DNA of 64,000 nucleotides from Bradyrhizobium algeriense (GCF_036924595.1 NZ_JAZHRV010000001.1:8025501-8089500), one strand, 5' to 3'; positions 20,809 through 30,024 are shown, numbered from the stretch's first letter. Made by a program: numbers and translations. The notes: generated by a model not told the origin, from the sequence alone.

Positions 20809-22094
20809 GCGTTGACGTAACCAAGCTGCCGTCCGGCCTGACCGTCGTTACCGACACCATGCCGCATCTGGAAACAGCGGCGCTCGGCGTCTGGGCCGGC
20901 GTCGGCGGCCGTGACGAGAAGCCGAACGAGCACGGCATCTCGCACCTTCTGGAACACATGGCCTTCAAGGGCACGACCAGGCGCTCGTCGCGGGAGATCG
21001 TGGAAGAAATCGAGGCGGTCGGCGGCGATCTCAACGCCGGCACTTCGACCGAAACCACTGCCTATTATGCGCGGGTGATGAAGGCCGACGTGCCGCTCGC
21101 GCTCGACGTGCTCTCCGACATCCTCGCCAATCCATCCTTCGTGCCCGATGAACTCGAGCGCGAGAAGAGCGTCATCGTGCAGGAAATCGGCGCGGCGCAG
21201 GATACCCCTGACGACGTCGTGTTCGAGCACCTCAACGAACTCTGCTTTCCGGACCAGCCGATGGGCCGTTCGCTGCTGGGCACCGCCAAGACCCTGAAGA
21301 AATTCGATCGCGACATGCTGCGCGGCTATCTCTCGACGCACTACCGCGGCCCCGACATGGTGGTGGCGGCCGCGGGCGCGGTCGACCACAAGCGCGTGGT
21401 GGAGGAAGTGGCGCAAAAATTTGCCAGCTTCGACGCCACGTCCGCGCCGAAGCCGGTGCCTGCGATGTTCGGCAAGGGCGGCTCGCGGGTGGTGCATCGC
21501 GACCTCGAACAGGCGCATCTGACGCTGGCGCTCGAGGGCGTGCCGCAGACGGATCTATCGCTGTTCTCGCTGCAGGTGTTCACCAATACGCTCGGCGGCG
21601 GAATGTCGTCGCGGCTGTTCCAGGAAGTGCGCGAAAAGCGCGGCCTGTGCTACTCGATCTACACCTTCCACGCGCCCTATTCCGACACCGGCTTTTTCGG
21701 CCTCTATACCGGCACCGACCCCGGCGACGCGCCGGAAATGATGGAAGTGATCGTCGACGTCATCAATGATGCGGTGGAAACCCTGACCGAAGCCGAGATC
21801 GCCCGCGCCAAGGCGCAGATGAAGGCGGGGCTTCTGATGGCGCTGGAAAGCTGCTCCTCCCGGGCCGAACAGCTGGCGCGGCACGTGCTGGCCTATGGAC
21901 GGCCGCAGACGGTGGAAGAACTGGTCGCCAGAATCGATGCGGTCAGCGTTGAATCGACCCGCAACGCTGCGCATGCGCTGCTGTCCCGCAGCCGGCCGGC
22001 GGTCGTGGCACTTGGCAGCGGCAGGGGGCTGGACACGGCGGTATCTTTTGCGGAAGGATTGACCAGGTCGAAGGCGAAGACGCTGCTGCATTAG
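20805..22094 (+). CDS. M16 family zinc peptidase (mitochondrial processing peptidase-like)
   Basis: A 429-residue pitrilysin-family peptidase related to the catalytic beta subunit of mitochondrial processing peptidase. The inverted zinc motif HxxEH is in HGISHLLEHMAFKGTTRRS, and the third ligand Glu in NAGTSTETTAYYARV. The C-terminal half contains the inactive M16_C repeat and the Arg/Tyr substrate loop GGGMSSRLFQEVREKRGLCY. It probably degrades peptides in the cytoplasm. It is translationally coupled to thrC (ATGA). Confidence 0.93.
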   Translation: MSVDVTKLPSGLTVVTDTMPHLETAALGVWAGVGGRDEKPNEHGISHLLEHMAFKGTTRRSSREIVEEIEAVGGDLNAGTSTETTAYYARVMKADVPLALDVLSDILANPSFVPDELEREKSVIVQEIGAAQDTPDDVVFEHLNELCFPDQPMGRSLLGTAKTLKKFDRDMLRGYLSTHYRGPDMVVAAAGAVDHKRVVEEVAQKFASFDATSAPKPVPAMFGKGGSRVVHRDLEQAHLTLALEGVPQTDLSLFSLQVFTNTLGGGMSSRLFQEVREKRGLCYSIYTFHAPYSDTGFFGLYTGTDPGDAPEMMEVIVDVINDAVETLTEAEIARAKAQMKAGLLMALESCSSRAEQLARHVLAYGRPQTVEELVARIDAVSVESTRNAAHALLSRSRPAVVALGSGRGLDTAVSFAEGLTRSKAKTLLH

Positions 22095-22163
22095 AGCATG
22101 ATCCCGGACCCGAGGGCCGCGTTAGCGCAAAGTGGGTTCCGGTTTTCCGCAAGGATCATGCTC
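22094..22163. repeat. Bradyrhizobium-type dyad intergenic repeat (GAGCATGATCC family)
   Basis: The element begins GAGCATGATCC and ends GGATCATGCTC, a perfect inverted repeat of the ends, with AAAGTGGGTTCCGGTTTTCC inside. It starts at the last base of the peptidase stop codon. Sequences of this form occur many times between genes in Bradyrhizobium and relatives. Possible roles are transcription end or mRNA stability. Confidence 0.75.
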
Positions 22164-22192
22164 CGATAGTTAGAGGGCGGGGAGTAACGGGC

Positions 22193-22780
22193 ATGGCCCT
22201 GTTTCGTTTGCCAACCAGCGGACCGGCCGCGCTCGTGCCGCGCGGCCACGGCCTCCTGCTGCGCGCGCCGCAAATGGCGGATTTCCTGCAATGGGCGCAA
22301 TTGCGCGAGCAAAGCCGCGCCTACCTCACGCCGTGGGAGCCGATCTGGCCGTCGGACGATCTGACCCGCGCCGGCTTTCGCCGAAGGCTGCGCCGCTACG
22401 CCGAAGATATCGCCGCCGACCGCTCCTATCCGTTCATCATCTTCCGCCAGTCTGACGGGGCCATGATCGGCGGTATCACGCTCGCCAATGTTCGCCGCGG
22501 CATCGTGCAGGCCGGCACCATCGGCTATTGGGTCGGCGAGCCCCATGCCGGTCGCGGCTACATGACCGCGGCGCTGCGGGTGCTGCTGCCGACGCTGTTC
22601 GGCGAGCTCAATCTGCACCGCATCGAGGCCGCCTGCATTCCCTCCAATACGCCCTCGATCCGGGTGCTGGAGAAATGCGGCTTCACCCGCGAGGGGCTGG
22701 CGCGGCGCTATCTCTGCATCAATGGCGTCTGGCAGGACCATCTGCTGTTCGGCCTGCTGCATGAGGATTTCCGCGGCTGA
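22193..22780 (+). CDS. GNAT acetyltransferase, RimJ-like
   Basis: A 195-residue GNAT protein of the RimJ/RimL group (ribosomal protein alanine N-acetyltransferase). The acetyl-CoA loop is in YWVGEPHAGRGYMTAALRVL, and the C-terminal LHRIEAACIPSNTPSIRVLE plus KCGFTREGLARRYLCINGVW and HLLFGLL follow the family pattern closely. It likely acetylates a protein N-terminus; the exact target is inferred from the family. It is separated from the M16 gene by a dyad repeat. Confidence 0.87.
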   Translation: MALFRLPTSGPAALVPRGHGLLLRAPQMADFLQWAQLREQSRAYLTPWEPIWPSDDLTRAGFRRRLRRYAEDIAADRSYPFIIFRQSDGAMIGGITLANVRRGIVQAGTIGYWVGEPHAGRGYMTAALRVLLPTLFGELNLHRIEAACIPSNTPSIRVLEKCGFTREGLARRYLCINGVWQDHLLFGLLHEDFRG

Positions 22781-22866
22781 ACCGTTGATTTCCAAGCCTT
22801 TTGGGTGCCTTGGGTTCGCCGCCATTGGGCTGCTATAACGCCGCCCGGGAACAATGACGTGAGACG

Positions 22867-23520
22867 ATGGGATTTCAGGGACGTCGCATGGGTAACAATC
22901 GTTTGGCCAGGGTGATGGCGGCAGCCGCAGTCGCGGGCGGGCTGGCCTGCCTGATGGTGGCGCCGGCATCGGCGCAATCGATCACCGATCGTTTCAAGAG
23001 CCTGTTCGGCGGCAAGTCGGACGAGGAGCCGGCCGCGAATGCCGCGGTGCCCGAGGACACGGGCGATCTGACCTGTCCACCGGTCACGGTCAGGGCCGGC
23101 GCGGCCACCTACGCCGTGGCGGCGCCCGGCAAGCAGCCGGTCGGCAACGACCTGCGCTTTCAGGTGACGATCTCCAAAATGGCCCGCGAATGCAGCGTCA
23201 ATGGCGGCGTGATCACGGCGCGGATCGGCATTCAGGGCCGCGTCATTGCCGGCCCCGCCGGCGCCCCGTCGTCGGTCCAGGTTCCGATTCGCGTCGCGGT
23301 GGTGCAGGGCGGCGTGTCTGAGAAGACCATCGCCACCAAGGCCTACCAGACCACCGTCGCCATGAAGGAAGGCGGCAGCGAGCCGTTTACGCTGGTGGCC
23401 GAAGATCTCGCTTATCCGGCGCCTCCCGGCGCCGTCGGCGACAGCTACATTTTCTATATCGGCTTCGACCCGCAGGCCCTGAAGCCCGAACGCCCGGCGC
23501 CGAAAAAGAAGAAGCAATAA
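22867..23520 (+). CDS. Secreted protein of unknown function
   Basis: A 217-residue exported protein. The signal peptide covers about residues 1-37 (hydrophobic AAAAVAGGLACLMVAPASA, cleavage before QS). The mature part has ITDRFKSLFGGKSDEEP, a Cys-containing CPPVTVR segment, a beta-rich domain of about 130 residues and a Lys-rich end (KPERPAPKKKKQ). The GLAC sequence is a weak lipobox, so a lipoprotein is possible but less likely. The family appears conserved in Bradyrhizobium; no function is known. A start at 22888 (MGNNRLARVM) is also plausible. It ends at a shared terminator with atpF. Confidence 0.7.
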   Translation: MGFQGRRMGNNRLARVMAAAAVAGGLACLMVAPASAQSITDRFKSLFGGKSDEEPAANAAVPEDTGDLTCPPVTVRAGAATYAVAAPGKQPVGNDLRFQVTISKMARECSVNGGVITARIGIQGRVIAGPAGAPSSVQVPIRVAVVQGGVSEKTIATKAYQTTVAMKEGGSEPFTLVAEDLAYPAPPGAVGDSYIFYIGFDPQALKPERPAPKKKKQ

Positions 23521-23553
23521 AAAAGCCGGCGCGATCGTCTCGCGCCGGCTTTT
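23521..23553. terminator. Bidirectional intrinsic terminator
   Basis: AAAAGCCGGCGCGA and TCGCGCCGGCTTTT form a perfect 14-base stem with a five-base loop between the convergent secreted-protein gene and the atp cluster. A-run and T-run at the two ends allow termination on both strands. Confidence 0.9.
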
Positions 23554-23573
23554 GATGGATGGGTCGAAAGCGC

Positions 23574-24059
23574 TCAGTTCAGCTTGGCACGAACCTCGGC
23601 AATGCCCTTGGTGAGCAGGTCGTCGGCGACCGAGCCCTTGACCGACTGCGACAGGATGGTCGAGGCGGCTTCGACCGCGGCGTTGGCGGCGGCGGCGCGG
23701 ACGTCGGCCAGCGCCTGGGCTTCGGCGAGCGCGATCTTGCTCTCGGCGGTCTTGGTGCGGCGGGCGACGAAGTCTTCCATCTTGGCCTTGGCCTCGACCG
23801 CGATGCGCTCGGCTTCGGACTTGGCGTTGGCGATGATTTCCTCGGCCTCGCGCTCGGCGCTGGCGCGCCGGGTTTGGTACTCGCCGAGCAGCTTGGCGGC
23901 CTCCTCCTTGAGACGGCGGGCGTCGTCGAGTTCGGCCTTGATACGCTGGGCGCGATGATCGAGCGCCGTCAGCACCGTCTTGTGGATGCCGAGATAGGCA
24001 AACAGCGCCATCAGGATGACGAAGGCGATCGCGACCCAGGTTTCCGGTTCGGTGAACAT
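23574..24059 (-). CDS. atpF: ATP synthase F0 subunit b
   Basis: Peripheral-stalk subunit b (161 residues). One membrane helix near the N-terminus (about residues 7-26, [17 protein letters not shown]) is followed by a long charged coiled coil ([20 protein letters not shown] onward) that reaches F1. It is the last gene of the minus-strand cluster atpI-atpB-atpE-b'-b, four bases after b'. A separate b' subunit is typical of photosynthetic bacteria and alphaproteobacteria. Confidence 0.93.
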   Translation of the reverse strand: MFTEPETWVAIAFVILMALFAYLGIHKTVLTALDHRAQRIKAELDDARRLKEEAAKLLGEYQTRRASAEREAEEIIANAKSEAERIAVEAKAKMEDFVARRTKTAESKIALAEAQALADVRAAAANAAVEAASTILSQSVKGSVADDLLTKGIAEVRAKLN

Positions 24060-24063
24060 CCGT

Positions 24064-24612
24064 CTATCCCTTCAACGTAGCATCGACGGCCTTGCTCACC
24101 GTCTTCTTGTCGGGCAGCACGCCGGTGAGGCGTTGCACGATCGCGCCGGCAGCATCCGCGGCGATGCCGCGGACATTGCTCATCGCGGTCTCGCGGGTCG
24201 CCGCGATCTGCTTCTCGGCGGCGGCAAGCCTGGTGGTCAGCTGGTCTTCCAGCTTCTTGCGTTCGGCTTCCGAGGCCGCGTTCAGCTTCTCGCGGGTCTC
24301 GTTGCCAATGGCCTGTGCGCGGGAACGCGCCGAAGCGAGTTCCGTCTCATACGCCTTCAGCGCAGCGTCGGACTCGTCCTTCAGCTTCTGCGCCGCGGCC
24401 AGATCGCCCTCGATCGCGTTCTGACGTGCGTCGATCACGCTTTCGACGCGCGGCAGCGCGATGCGGGATACGATCACATAGAGTGCGACGAATGCGATGA
24501 CGAGCGACACCAGCTGCGAAGCAAACGTGCTCGACTCGAACGGAGGAAATCCTCCGCCGTGTCCGCCGTCTGCTCCGGTGTGGGCACCGGTACCATGACT
24601 CTTTTCAGCCAC
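24064..24612 (-). CDS. atpG: ATP synthase F0 subunit b'
   Basis: The second peripheral-stalk subunit (182 residues) that forms a heterodimer with b. It has a Gly/His-rich N-terminal extension ([20 protein letters not shown]), one membrane helix (about residues 30-50, [20 protein letters not shown]) and a coiled coil, [20 protein letters not shown] onward. The order and spacing in the cluster agree with this call. The symbol is often given as atpF2 or atpG by different annotators. Confidence 0.9.
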   Translation of the reverse strand: MAEKSHGTGAHTGADGGHGGGFPPFESSTFASQLVSLVIAFVALYVIVSRIALPRVESVIDARQNAIEGDLAAAQKLKDESDAALKAYETELASARSRAQAIGNETREKLNAASEAERKKLEDQLTTRLAAAEKQIAATRETAMSNVRGIAADAAGAIVQRLTGVLPDKKTVSKAVDATLKG

Positions 24613-24671
24613 GGAGTTCTCCTGTTGCTGTCAGCGCGCCGCCCGGACCGGGCGGCGCGATAGGGTGCAGC

Positions 24672-24902
24672 TCAGAGCGGAACGAACAGCAGCAGCAGCG
24701 CGATCAGCAGCGAGAAGATGCCGAGCGCTTCGGTTACGGCGAAGCCGAAGATCAGGTTGCCGAACTGGCCCTGGGCTGCGGAAGGATTGCGCACCGCTGC
24801 GGCGAGGTAGTTGCCGAAGATGATGCCCACACCGACGCCCGCGCCACCCATGCCGATGCATGCGATGCCCGCGCCGATAAGTTTAGCTGCTGCCGGTTCC
24901 AT
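24672..24902 (-). CDS. atpE: ATP synthase F0 subunit c
   Basis: The ring subunit c (76 residues), two helices joined by a polar loop (RNPSAAQGQ). The glycine-rich helix 1 ([20 protein letters not shown]) and helix 2 ([20 protein letters not shown]) with the proton-carrying Glu are complete. The start at 24902 has AAGGAG eleven bases before it; the same frame stays open far upstream but that is a shadow of atpB. Highly expressed subunit, placed between atpB and b'. Confidence 0.96.
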   Translation of the reverse strand: MEPAAAKLIGAGIACIGMGGAGVGVGIIFGNYLAAAVRNPSAAQGQFGNLIFGFAVTEALGIFSLLIALLLLFVPL

Positions 24903-24958
24903 TTCTAGAGCTCCTTGAGAGGGTAAGACAAAGTGTGGGTGGAAATTCCCCGGACCGC

Positions 24959-25714
24959 TTAGTGTCCCGGATGAATGGCGTCGTTGAGGTAGATGCAGGT
25001 CAGGATCGCAAACACATAGGCCTGCAGGAACGCGACCAGCAATTCGAGAGCGGTCAGCGCCACAGTGAGCGCCAGTGGCAGCATGCCGCCGGCCCAGCCG
25101 AGCGCGCCGAGCGAGACGCCGAGCATGGCGACGAAGCCCGCGAACACCTTCAGCGCGATGTGGCCGGCCAGCATGTTGGCGAACAGACGCACGCTGTGCG
25201 AAACCGGCCGCAGGAAGAACGACAGGATTTCGATGAACATGACCAGCGGCAGGATGTAGATCGGCACGCCGGAGGGCACGAAAATCTTGAAGAACTTCAA
25301 TCCGTTCTTGTAGAGCCCGTAGATCAGGACGGTGAAGAAAACCAGGAAGGCCAGCGCCGCGGTGACGATGATGTGGCTCGAAACCGTGAACGTGTAGGGG
25401 ATGATGCCAATCAGGTTCGAAATGCAGATGAACATGAACAGCGAGAAGATCAGCGGGAAGAACTTCATGCCTTCCGAGCCGGCGGTAGAGCGGATCGTTG
25501 AGGCGACGAACTCGTAGGAGATTTCGGCGATCGACTGCAGCCTTCCCGGAACCAGCTGCCGTCCCGCCATGCCGCCGATCATCAATAGCGAGATCACCGC
25601 TACCGAGAGGAACATGTAGAGCGACGAGTTGGTGAAGGCGATCGTGTGGTTGCCGATATGGCCGATCGTGAAGAGGGGTTCGATATTGAACTGGTGGATC
25701 GGGTCGATTTTCAT
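24959..25714 (-). CDS. atpB: ATP synthase F0 subunit a
   Basis: Subunit a (251 residues), the proton-channel protein next to the c ring. It has about five to six helices; the essential Arg is in [20 protein letters not shown] and the C-terminal helix ends in [20 protein letters not shown]. Start [14 protein letters not shown] is standard for alphaproteobacteria. It is followed 56 bases later by atpE. Confidence 0.96.
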   Translation of the reverse strand: MKIDPIHQFNIEPLFTIGHIGNHTIAFTNSSLYMFLSVAVISLLMIGGMAGRQLVPGRLQSIAEISYEFVASTIRSTAGSEGMKFFPLIFSLFMFICISNLIGIIPYTFTVSSHIIVTAALAFLVFFTVLIYGLYKNGLKFFKIFVPSGVPIYILPLVMFIEILSFFLRPVSHSVRLFANMLAGHIALKVFAGFVAMLGVSLGALGWAGGMLPLALTVALTALELLVAFLQAYVFAILTCIYLNDAIHPGH

Positions 25715-25783
25715 CCGCGCGGCTCTTTATCCACCGGCCTGGCCGGCAATCGAATTTCAAATGTCGTGACTTCCCGTCGACGC

Positions 25784-26155
25784 TCAGCGCCTGCCTGGAC
25801 CTGCGCCTGCAGTTCTCACCACGTTGACCACACCGGCGACGAAGCCGAGCAGCAGAAACACGATGAAACCGAACGGCGATGTCGACAATAAACGGTCGAA
25901 CCCCCAGCCAATCGCCGCTCCGACGACAACGCCCGCGACCAATTCCGAGGAAAGCCGGAAACCAAGCGCCATGGCAGAAGCTCTGGCAGCTCTGTCTCCG
26001 CTTTCAGTTCCGGGTTGATCAGTCCTGATTTTGCGGCTGTCCCGAATTTCGGACAACCGTTGATCCAGACTTCCGAGCCTTGCGGAAAGCGCAGCTTCGT
26101 CGGAGGACGGCTGATCGCGATTTCCACTTGCGTTGTCATTCTTGTCTTCGGCCAT
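25784..26155 (-). CDS. atpI: ATP synthase protein I
   Basis: A 123-residue AtpI protein, first gene of the F0 cluster. The N-terminal half is hydrophilic, then [20 protein letters not shown] and [20 protein letters not shown] give two membrane helices, as in alphaproteobacterial AtpI (AtpR/AtpI superfamily). It is thought to help c-ring assembly or magnesium supply. The start at 26155 ([12 protein letters not shown]) is preferred; an upstream in-frame ATG at 26227 codes an unlikely extension. Confidence 0.88.
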   Translation of the reverse strand: MAEDKNDNASGNRDQPSSDEAALSARLGSLDQRLSEIRDSRKIRTDQPGTESGDRAARASAMALGFRLSSELVAGVVVGAAIGWGFDRLLSTSPFGFIVFLLLGFVAGVVNVVRTAGAGPGRR

Positions 26156-26430
26156 GCCCAAGACATTAAACGATGCCAACGGTTGATGGAAATTACGCCC
26201 GTCACCCTTGAAAGCCGCGCGGACCATACTTACCGCGTCTAATCAAGTCAAGATTGGGCCGTAACCAGCTATTTCATTGATTTGATTGAGTTTATTCGGT
26301 TGTCGCCTGCGACACTGTGGACCTGCGATCGCAGTGCAGCAGTATTGCCACACGGATCGATCTTGCACCCGTTTGAACGCTCTGTTGGGATGGCCAAAGC
26401 GAAACGAAAATCCCCGGCCCCGGAGCCCAC

Positions 26431-27054
26431 ATGCCGCGTCAGGTCGATTACTATTTCTCGCTCCAGTCGCCCTGGGCCTATATCGGGCATCAGTCCTTTA
26501 GGCGCCTGGTAAGTATTTATGATCTCAAGGTAAATCACAGGCCGGTGGTGCTGGTCGATCTGTTTTCGGAGACCGGCGGCCTGCCTTTGATGAAGCGCCA
26601 CCCGGTCCGGCAGCGCTACCGGATGGTCGAACTGCAGCGCTGGCGCGACAAGCGCGGACTGAAATTTCATCTGCAGCCGGCGCACTGGCCATTCAATGCC
26701 CGCCTCGCCGACGGCGTTGTGATCGCGGCGCTCGAGGCCGGCCACGATCCCGACCGCTATTTGCGCCGGGCCTTTGCCGCGGTCTGGGAAGATCAGCTCA
26801 ATCTCGCCGATCCCGCAACGATCGAAAAACTCGCCGACGAATCGGGGCTGCCCGGCAAGCAATTGGTGGAGCGCTCCGGCGCGGAGGAAATCAGCGCGGC
26901 GTATGAGCAGAACCGGCAGGATGCGCTCGCGGCCGACGTATTCGGCTCGCCGGTCTATGTGCTCGAGGGCGAAGTGTTCTGGGGACAGGACCGCCTCGAA
27001 TTGCTGGAAGATGCGTTGAAGTCCGGCCGCGCGCCCTATAGCTCAGTCGTGTAA
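26431..27054 (+). CDS. DsbA-family 2-hydroxychromene-2-carboxylate isomerase-like protein
   Basis: A 207-residue protein of the kappa-GST/HCCA isomerase group. The thioredoxin fold starts VDYYFSLQSPWAYIGHQSFR, where the usual CxxC is replaced by SPWAY with a catalytic Ser, and ends DVFGSPVYVLEGEVFWGQDR (cis-Pro loop). A helical insert lies between. The family uses glutathione to isomerise ring-cleavage products in naphthalene breakdown, but most members are of unknown substrate. There are no aromatic-degradation genes beside it, so a specific pathway cannot be assigned. Confidence 0.83.
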   Translation: MPRQVDYYFSLQSPWAYIGHQSFRRLVSIYDLKVNHRPVVLVDLFSETGGLPLMKRHPVRQRYRMVELQRWRDKRGLKFHLQPAHWPFNARLADGVVIAALEAGHDPDRYLRRAFAAVWEDQLNLADPATIEKLADESGLPGKQLVERSGAEEISAAYEQNRQDALAADVFGSPVYVLEGEVFWGQDRLELLEDALKSGRAPYSSVV

Positions 27055-27119
27055 GGGGTGCCTTGAAAGCGCCCCGGCGGTCGAGGAAACCGGTACTGTC
27101 CTGAGGCGGGAGCAAGCCC

Positions 27120-27659
27120 ATGAGCACAGCGAAATCGTCCTCGAAATTCTTAAGGCCCGCCGTGCTGGCGCTTTGTCTCACAGTCGGCGGCCACGCGCTC
27201 GCGGGAGCCGCGCCCGATACCGAGAACGGCCGCTATGCGCTGTCACCGACGGGGGAGGGCGTGCTTCGGCTCGATACAAGAACCGGCGCGATTTCGACCT
27301 GCAACAATTCGGGCGCGGGCTGGGCCTGCTACGCCGTCCCCGACGAACGCGCGGCGATGGACACGGAAATCGGCCGGCTGCAAGCCGACATTGTCCGGCT
27401 GCAGGCCGAGAATGAAAGGTTCAAGGCGCAACTCGCCGAGCGCGAGCCGACCGTGCCCGGCAAGATCGAAGAGCCGCTGCCGAAATCGGATTCGCTGAAG
27501 AAGAGCGAGCCGAAGGTAGCCGAGGCCGAGCGCAAGATCGAGATTCCGCTGCCGAGCGACCGCGACATGGATCGCATGATGTCGTTCCTGGAGCGGGCCT
27601 GGCGGCGCTTGATCGAGATGGCCAACCGGGTGCAGAGGGACGTCAACGGCAAGATTTGA
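27120..27659 (+). CDS. Secreted coiled-coil protein, unknown function
   Basis: A 179-residue exported protein with a signal peptide (residues about 1-30, FLRPAVLALCLTVGGHALAG). The mature N-terminus (GRYALSPTGEGVLRLDTRTG then AISTCNNSGAGWACYAV) has two Cys, followed by a coiled coil (MDTEIGRLQADIVRLQAENE, about residues 80-108), a Pro/Lys-rich linker and a helical tail. The GRYALSPTGEGVLRLDTRTG pattern recurs in small rhizobial exported proteins. No function is known. Confidence 0.72.
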   Translation: MSTAKSSSKFLRPAVLALCLTVGGHALAGAAPDTENGRYALSPTGEGVLRLDTRTGAISTCNNSGAGWACYAVPDERAAMDTEIGRLQADIVRLQAENERFKAQLAEREPTVPGKIEEPLPKSDSLKKSEPKVAEAERKIEIPLPSDRDMDRMMSFLERAWRRLIEMANRVQRDVNGKI

Positions 27660-27674
27660 CGGGGGCGTTGAATT

Positions 27675-27765
27675 CGTAGGGTGGGCAAAGCGAAGCGTGC
27701 CCACCATCTTTATCCGTGCAAGAACTGGTGGGCACGGCGCGAAGCGCGCCTTTGCCCACCCTACG
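27675..27765. repeat. Bradyrhizobium-type dyad intergenic repeat (CGTAGGGTGGGCAAAG family)
   Basis: CGTAGGGTGGGCAAAG (27675-27690) and CTTTGCCCACCCTACG at the right end are long inverted repeats, with CGAAGCGTGCCCACC and GGTGGGCACGGCGCGAAG repeated inside. Elements of this kind are common in Bradyrhizobium intergenic space. It ends 12 bases before the YjbQ start. Confidence 0.8.
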
Positions 27766-27777
27766 AAGATTGATTTG

Positions 27778-28251
27778 ATGCCCGCACCCAAATCCCTCTC
27801 CCGCACCACGCCCACCGCCGTCGCCGCCAACACCATCGTGTCCTCGCTGCTGACCGTGCAGATTTCAGGCGTGGGTTTTACCGATCTCACGGCCGAGGTC
27901 GCGAAGTTCGCGCGAGAAGTGCGTGCGCGCGAAGGCGCGGTGACGCTGTTTATTCGTCACACCTCGGCGTCTCTCACGATCCAGGAAAATGCCGATCCGA
28001 CCGTGCTCGTCGATTTGACGACGGCGCTGGACCGGCTCGCGCCCGAGAATGCCGGCTGGCGCCATGACACCGAAGGGCCGGACGACATGCCGGCGCATAT
28101 CAAGACCATGCTGACCGCGACCTCGCTGCACATCCCTGTGCTGCAGGGCGCGCTCGCACTGGGCACGTGGCAGGCGATCTATCTGGTCGAGCACCGCGCG
28201 CGGCCGCACCGGCGCGAGATCGTGCTGCAGTTCATTGGCATGACCGGTTGA
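27778..28251 (+). CDS. YjbQ family protein (secondary thiamine-phosphate synthase-like)
   Basis: A 157-residue UPF0047/YjbQ protein. The family core is clear: FIRHTSASLTIQENADPTVL, then DDMPAHIKTMLTATSLHIPV and LGTWQAIYLVEHRARPHRRE. Family members form trimers with a metal site made of conserved His; E. coli YjbQ shows thiamine-phosphate synthase activity, but the main role is unclear. An N-terminal extension of about 20 residues before VSSLLTVQISG is not in most members; the start at 27778 is the nearest plausible ATG. Confidence 0.87.
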   Translation: MPAPKSLSRTTPTAVAANTIVSSLLTVQISGVGFTDLTAEVAKFAREVRAREGAVTLFIRHTSASLTIQENADPTVLVDLTTALDRLAPENAGWRHDTEGPDDMPAHIKTMLTATSLHIPVLQGALALGTWQAIYLVEHRARPHRREIVLQFIGMTG

Positions 28252-28267
28252 GGTGCTCGCAAAAGCA

Positions 28268-28297
28268 AACCGGCCGCGGATCGCTCCGCGGCCGGTT
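28268..28297. terminator. Intrinsic terminator between YjbQ gene and MFS gene
   Basis: AACCGGCCGCGGA and TCCGCGGCCGGTT form a perfect 13-base stem with a four-base TCGC loop. It lies between convergent genes. A short T-rich tract follows on the plus strand, and an A-rich tract (AAAAGCAAA) precedes it, giving T on the minus strand. Confidence 0.8.
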
Positions 28298-28335
28298 CGT
28301 CGTTTCTTCGTCCGGCCACCGCCGAACGAAAGCGG

Positions 28336-30024
28336 TTACTTCGTGATGTCGACGTCCTTGGTTTCCGGCAGGAAGAAGAAGCCGATCACTGCCGTTATCG
28401 ACGCGAAGATGATCGGATACCACAGACCCGCGTAGATATCGCCGGTCGAGGCCACGATCGCGAACGAGGTCGCCGGCAGCAAGCCGCCGAACCAGCCGTT
28501 GCCGATGTGATAGGGCAGCGACATCGAGGTGTAGCGGATCTTGGTCGGGAACAGTTCGACCAGCATCGCCGCAATCGGCCCGTACACCATGGTGACGTAG
28601 ACCACCAGGATGAACAGCAGCCCGATCACAGCCGCGATCCGCGGCTGGAAGATATCGAATGGGTGCGACATCTTCACGATCTGGGCGTCGCCTGCTTTCG
28701 GATAACCTGCGCCCTGCACCGCCGTCAGCACTTGCGGGTTGGAGGCCTTGGCGTCGGTGTAAGGAACGTCCTTGCCGTTGACGACAACCTTCACGCCGGA
28801 GCCTGCCGCGCCGTAGCTGGTCGAATACTTGACCGACTGCTGCGCGAGGTAGGCGCGAGCGGTGTCGCAAGGTGCGGTGAAGACGCGGGTGCCGACCGGG
28901 TTGAACAGGTCGCCGCAGCCTGCCTTGTCTGCGACCACTTCCACCTTGACCGACTCGATGGCCTTCTCCAGCGCTGGGTTGGCGTTGGTCGTGATCATCC
29001 TGAAGATCGGGAAGAAGGTCAGCGCCGCGATCAGGCAGCCCGCCAGAATGATCGGCTTGCGGCCGATCTTGTCGGAGAGTGCGCCGAACACGACGAAGAA
29101 GCCGGTTCCGAACAATAGCGACCAGGCGATCAAGAGGTTCGCGGTGTAGCCGTCGACCTTGAGGATCGATTGCATGAAGAACAGCGCGTAGAACTGGCCC
29201 GTGTACCAGACCACGCCCTGACCCATCACGCCGCCGATCAGCGCCAGGATGACAATCTTGGCGTTGCTCCAGTTGGCGAAGGCTTCGGTCAGCGGCGCCT
29301 TGGAGCCCTTGCCCTCGTCCTTCATCTTCTGGAACACCGGCGATTCATTCAGCCGCAGCCGGATCCAGACCGAGATGCCGAGCAGCAGCACCGAGACCAG
29401 GAACGGAATGCGCCAGCCCCATTTCGCGAATTCGGTTTCGCCGAGTGCGGAACGGGTGAACAGGATCACCAGCAGCGACAGGAACAGGCCGAGCGTGGCC
29501 GTGGTCTGGATGAACGAGGTGTAGTAGCCGCGCTTGCCCATCGGCGCGTGCTCCGCGACGTAAGTCGCTGCACCGCCATACTCGCCGCCGAGCGCGAGGC
29601 CCTGCAGCAGGCGCAATGCGATCAGAATGATCGGCGCCGCAATGCCGATGGTCGCCGCGTTGGGCAATATGCCGACGATGAAGGTCGACAGGCCCATGAT
29701 CAGAATGGTGACCAGGAAGGTGTATTTGCGGCCGACGATGTCGCCGACGCGACCAAATACGATGGCGCCGAACGGGCGAACGATGAAGCCCGCGGCGAAC
29801 GCCAGCAGCGCGAAGATGTCGCGGGTGGCCTGGTTGAACATCGGCTGATTCGTTGCGGGATCAATGACGCCGAAGAATTGCGCGCCGATCACGCTGGCAA
29901 GCGAGCCGAACAGGTAGAAGTCATACCATTCAAAGACAGTACCGAGCGAGGAGGCGAGAATGACGAAACGTTCGTCCTTCGTCATCCCGGCGGCCTTGCC
30001 GGACGTGGCAGTCATTGTAGACAT
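28336..30024 (-). CDS. MFS transporter, metabolite:H+ symporter (MHS) type
   Basis: A 562-residue major facilitator of the MHS family (ProP/KgtP/ShiA relatives). The family start VILASSLGTVFEWYDFYLFG, the loop GRVGDIVGRKYTFLVTILIM, LQGLALGGEYGGAATYVAEH and GALSDKIGRKPIILAG are visible; 12 helices in all. It is longer than the usual 430-450 residues because of an insert of about 110 residues containing two Cys (GCGDLFNPVG and TAPCDTARAY) before the ninth or tenth helix. The substrate is unknown (organic acids or osmolytes are usual). Start 30024 has GGGGAG about ten bases upstream. Confidence 0.9.
   Translation of the reverse strand: MSTMTATSGKAAGMTKDERFVILASSLGTVFEWYDFYLFGSLASVIGAQFFGVIDPATNQPMFNQATRDIFALLAFAAGFIVRPFGAIVFGRVGDIVGRKYTFLVTILIMGLSTFIVGILPNAATIGIAAPIILIALRLLQGLALGGEYGGAATYVAEHAPMGKRGYYTSFIQTTATLGLFLSLLVILFTRSALGETEFAKWGWRIPFLVSVLLLGISVWIRLRLNESPVFQKMKDEGKGSKAPLTEAFANWSNAKIVILALIGGVMGQGVVWYTGQFYALFFMQSILKVDGYTANLLIAWSLLFGTGFFVVFGALSDKIGRKPIILAGCLIAALTFFPIFRMITTNANPALEKAIESVKVEVVADKAGCGDLFNPVGTRVFTAPCDTARAYLAQQSVKYSTSYGAAGSGVKVVVNGKDVPYTDAKASNPQVLTAVQGAGYPKAGDAQIVKMSHPFDIFQPRIAAVIGLLFILVVYVTMVYGPIAAMLVELFPTKIRYTSMSLPYHIGNGWFGGLLPATSFAIVASTGDIYAGLWYPIIFASITAVIGFFFLPETKDVDITK

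Noticed and set aside
20292..21518. 408-residue minus-strand open frame over thrC and the M16 gene
   Set aside because: Antisense to two coupled, well-recognised genes; no domain of its own.
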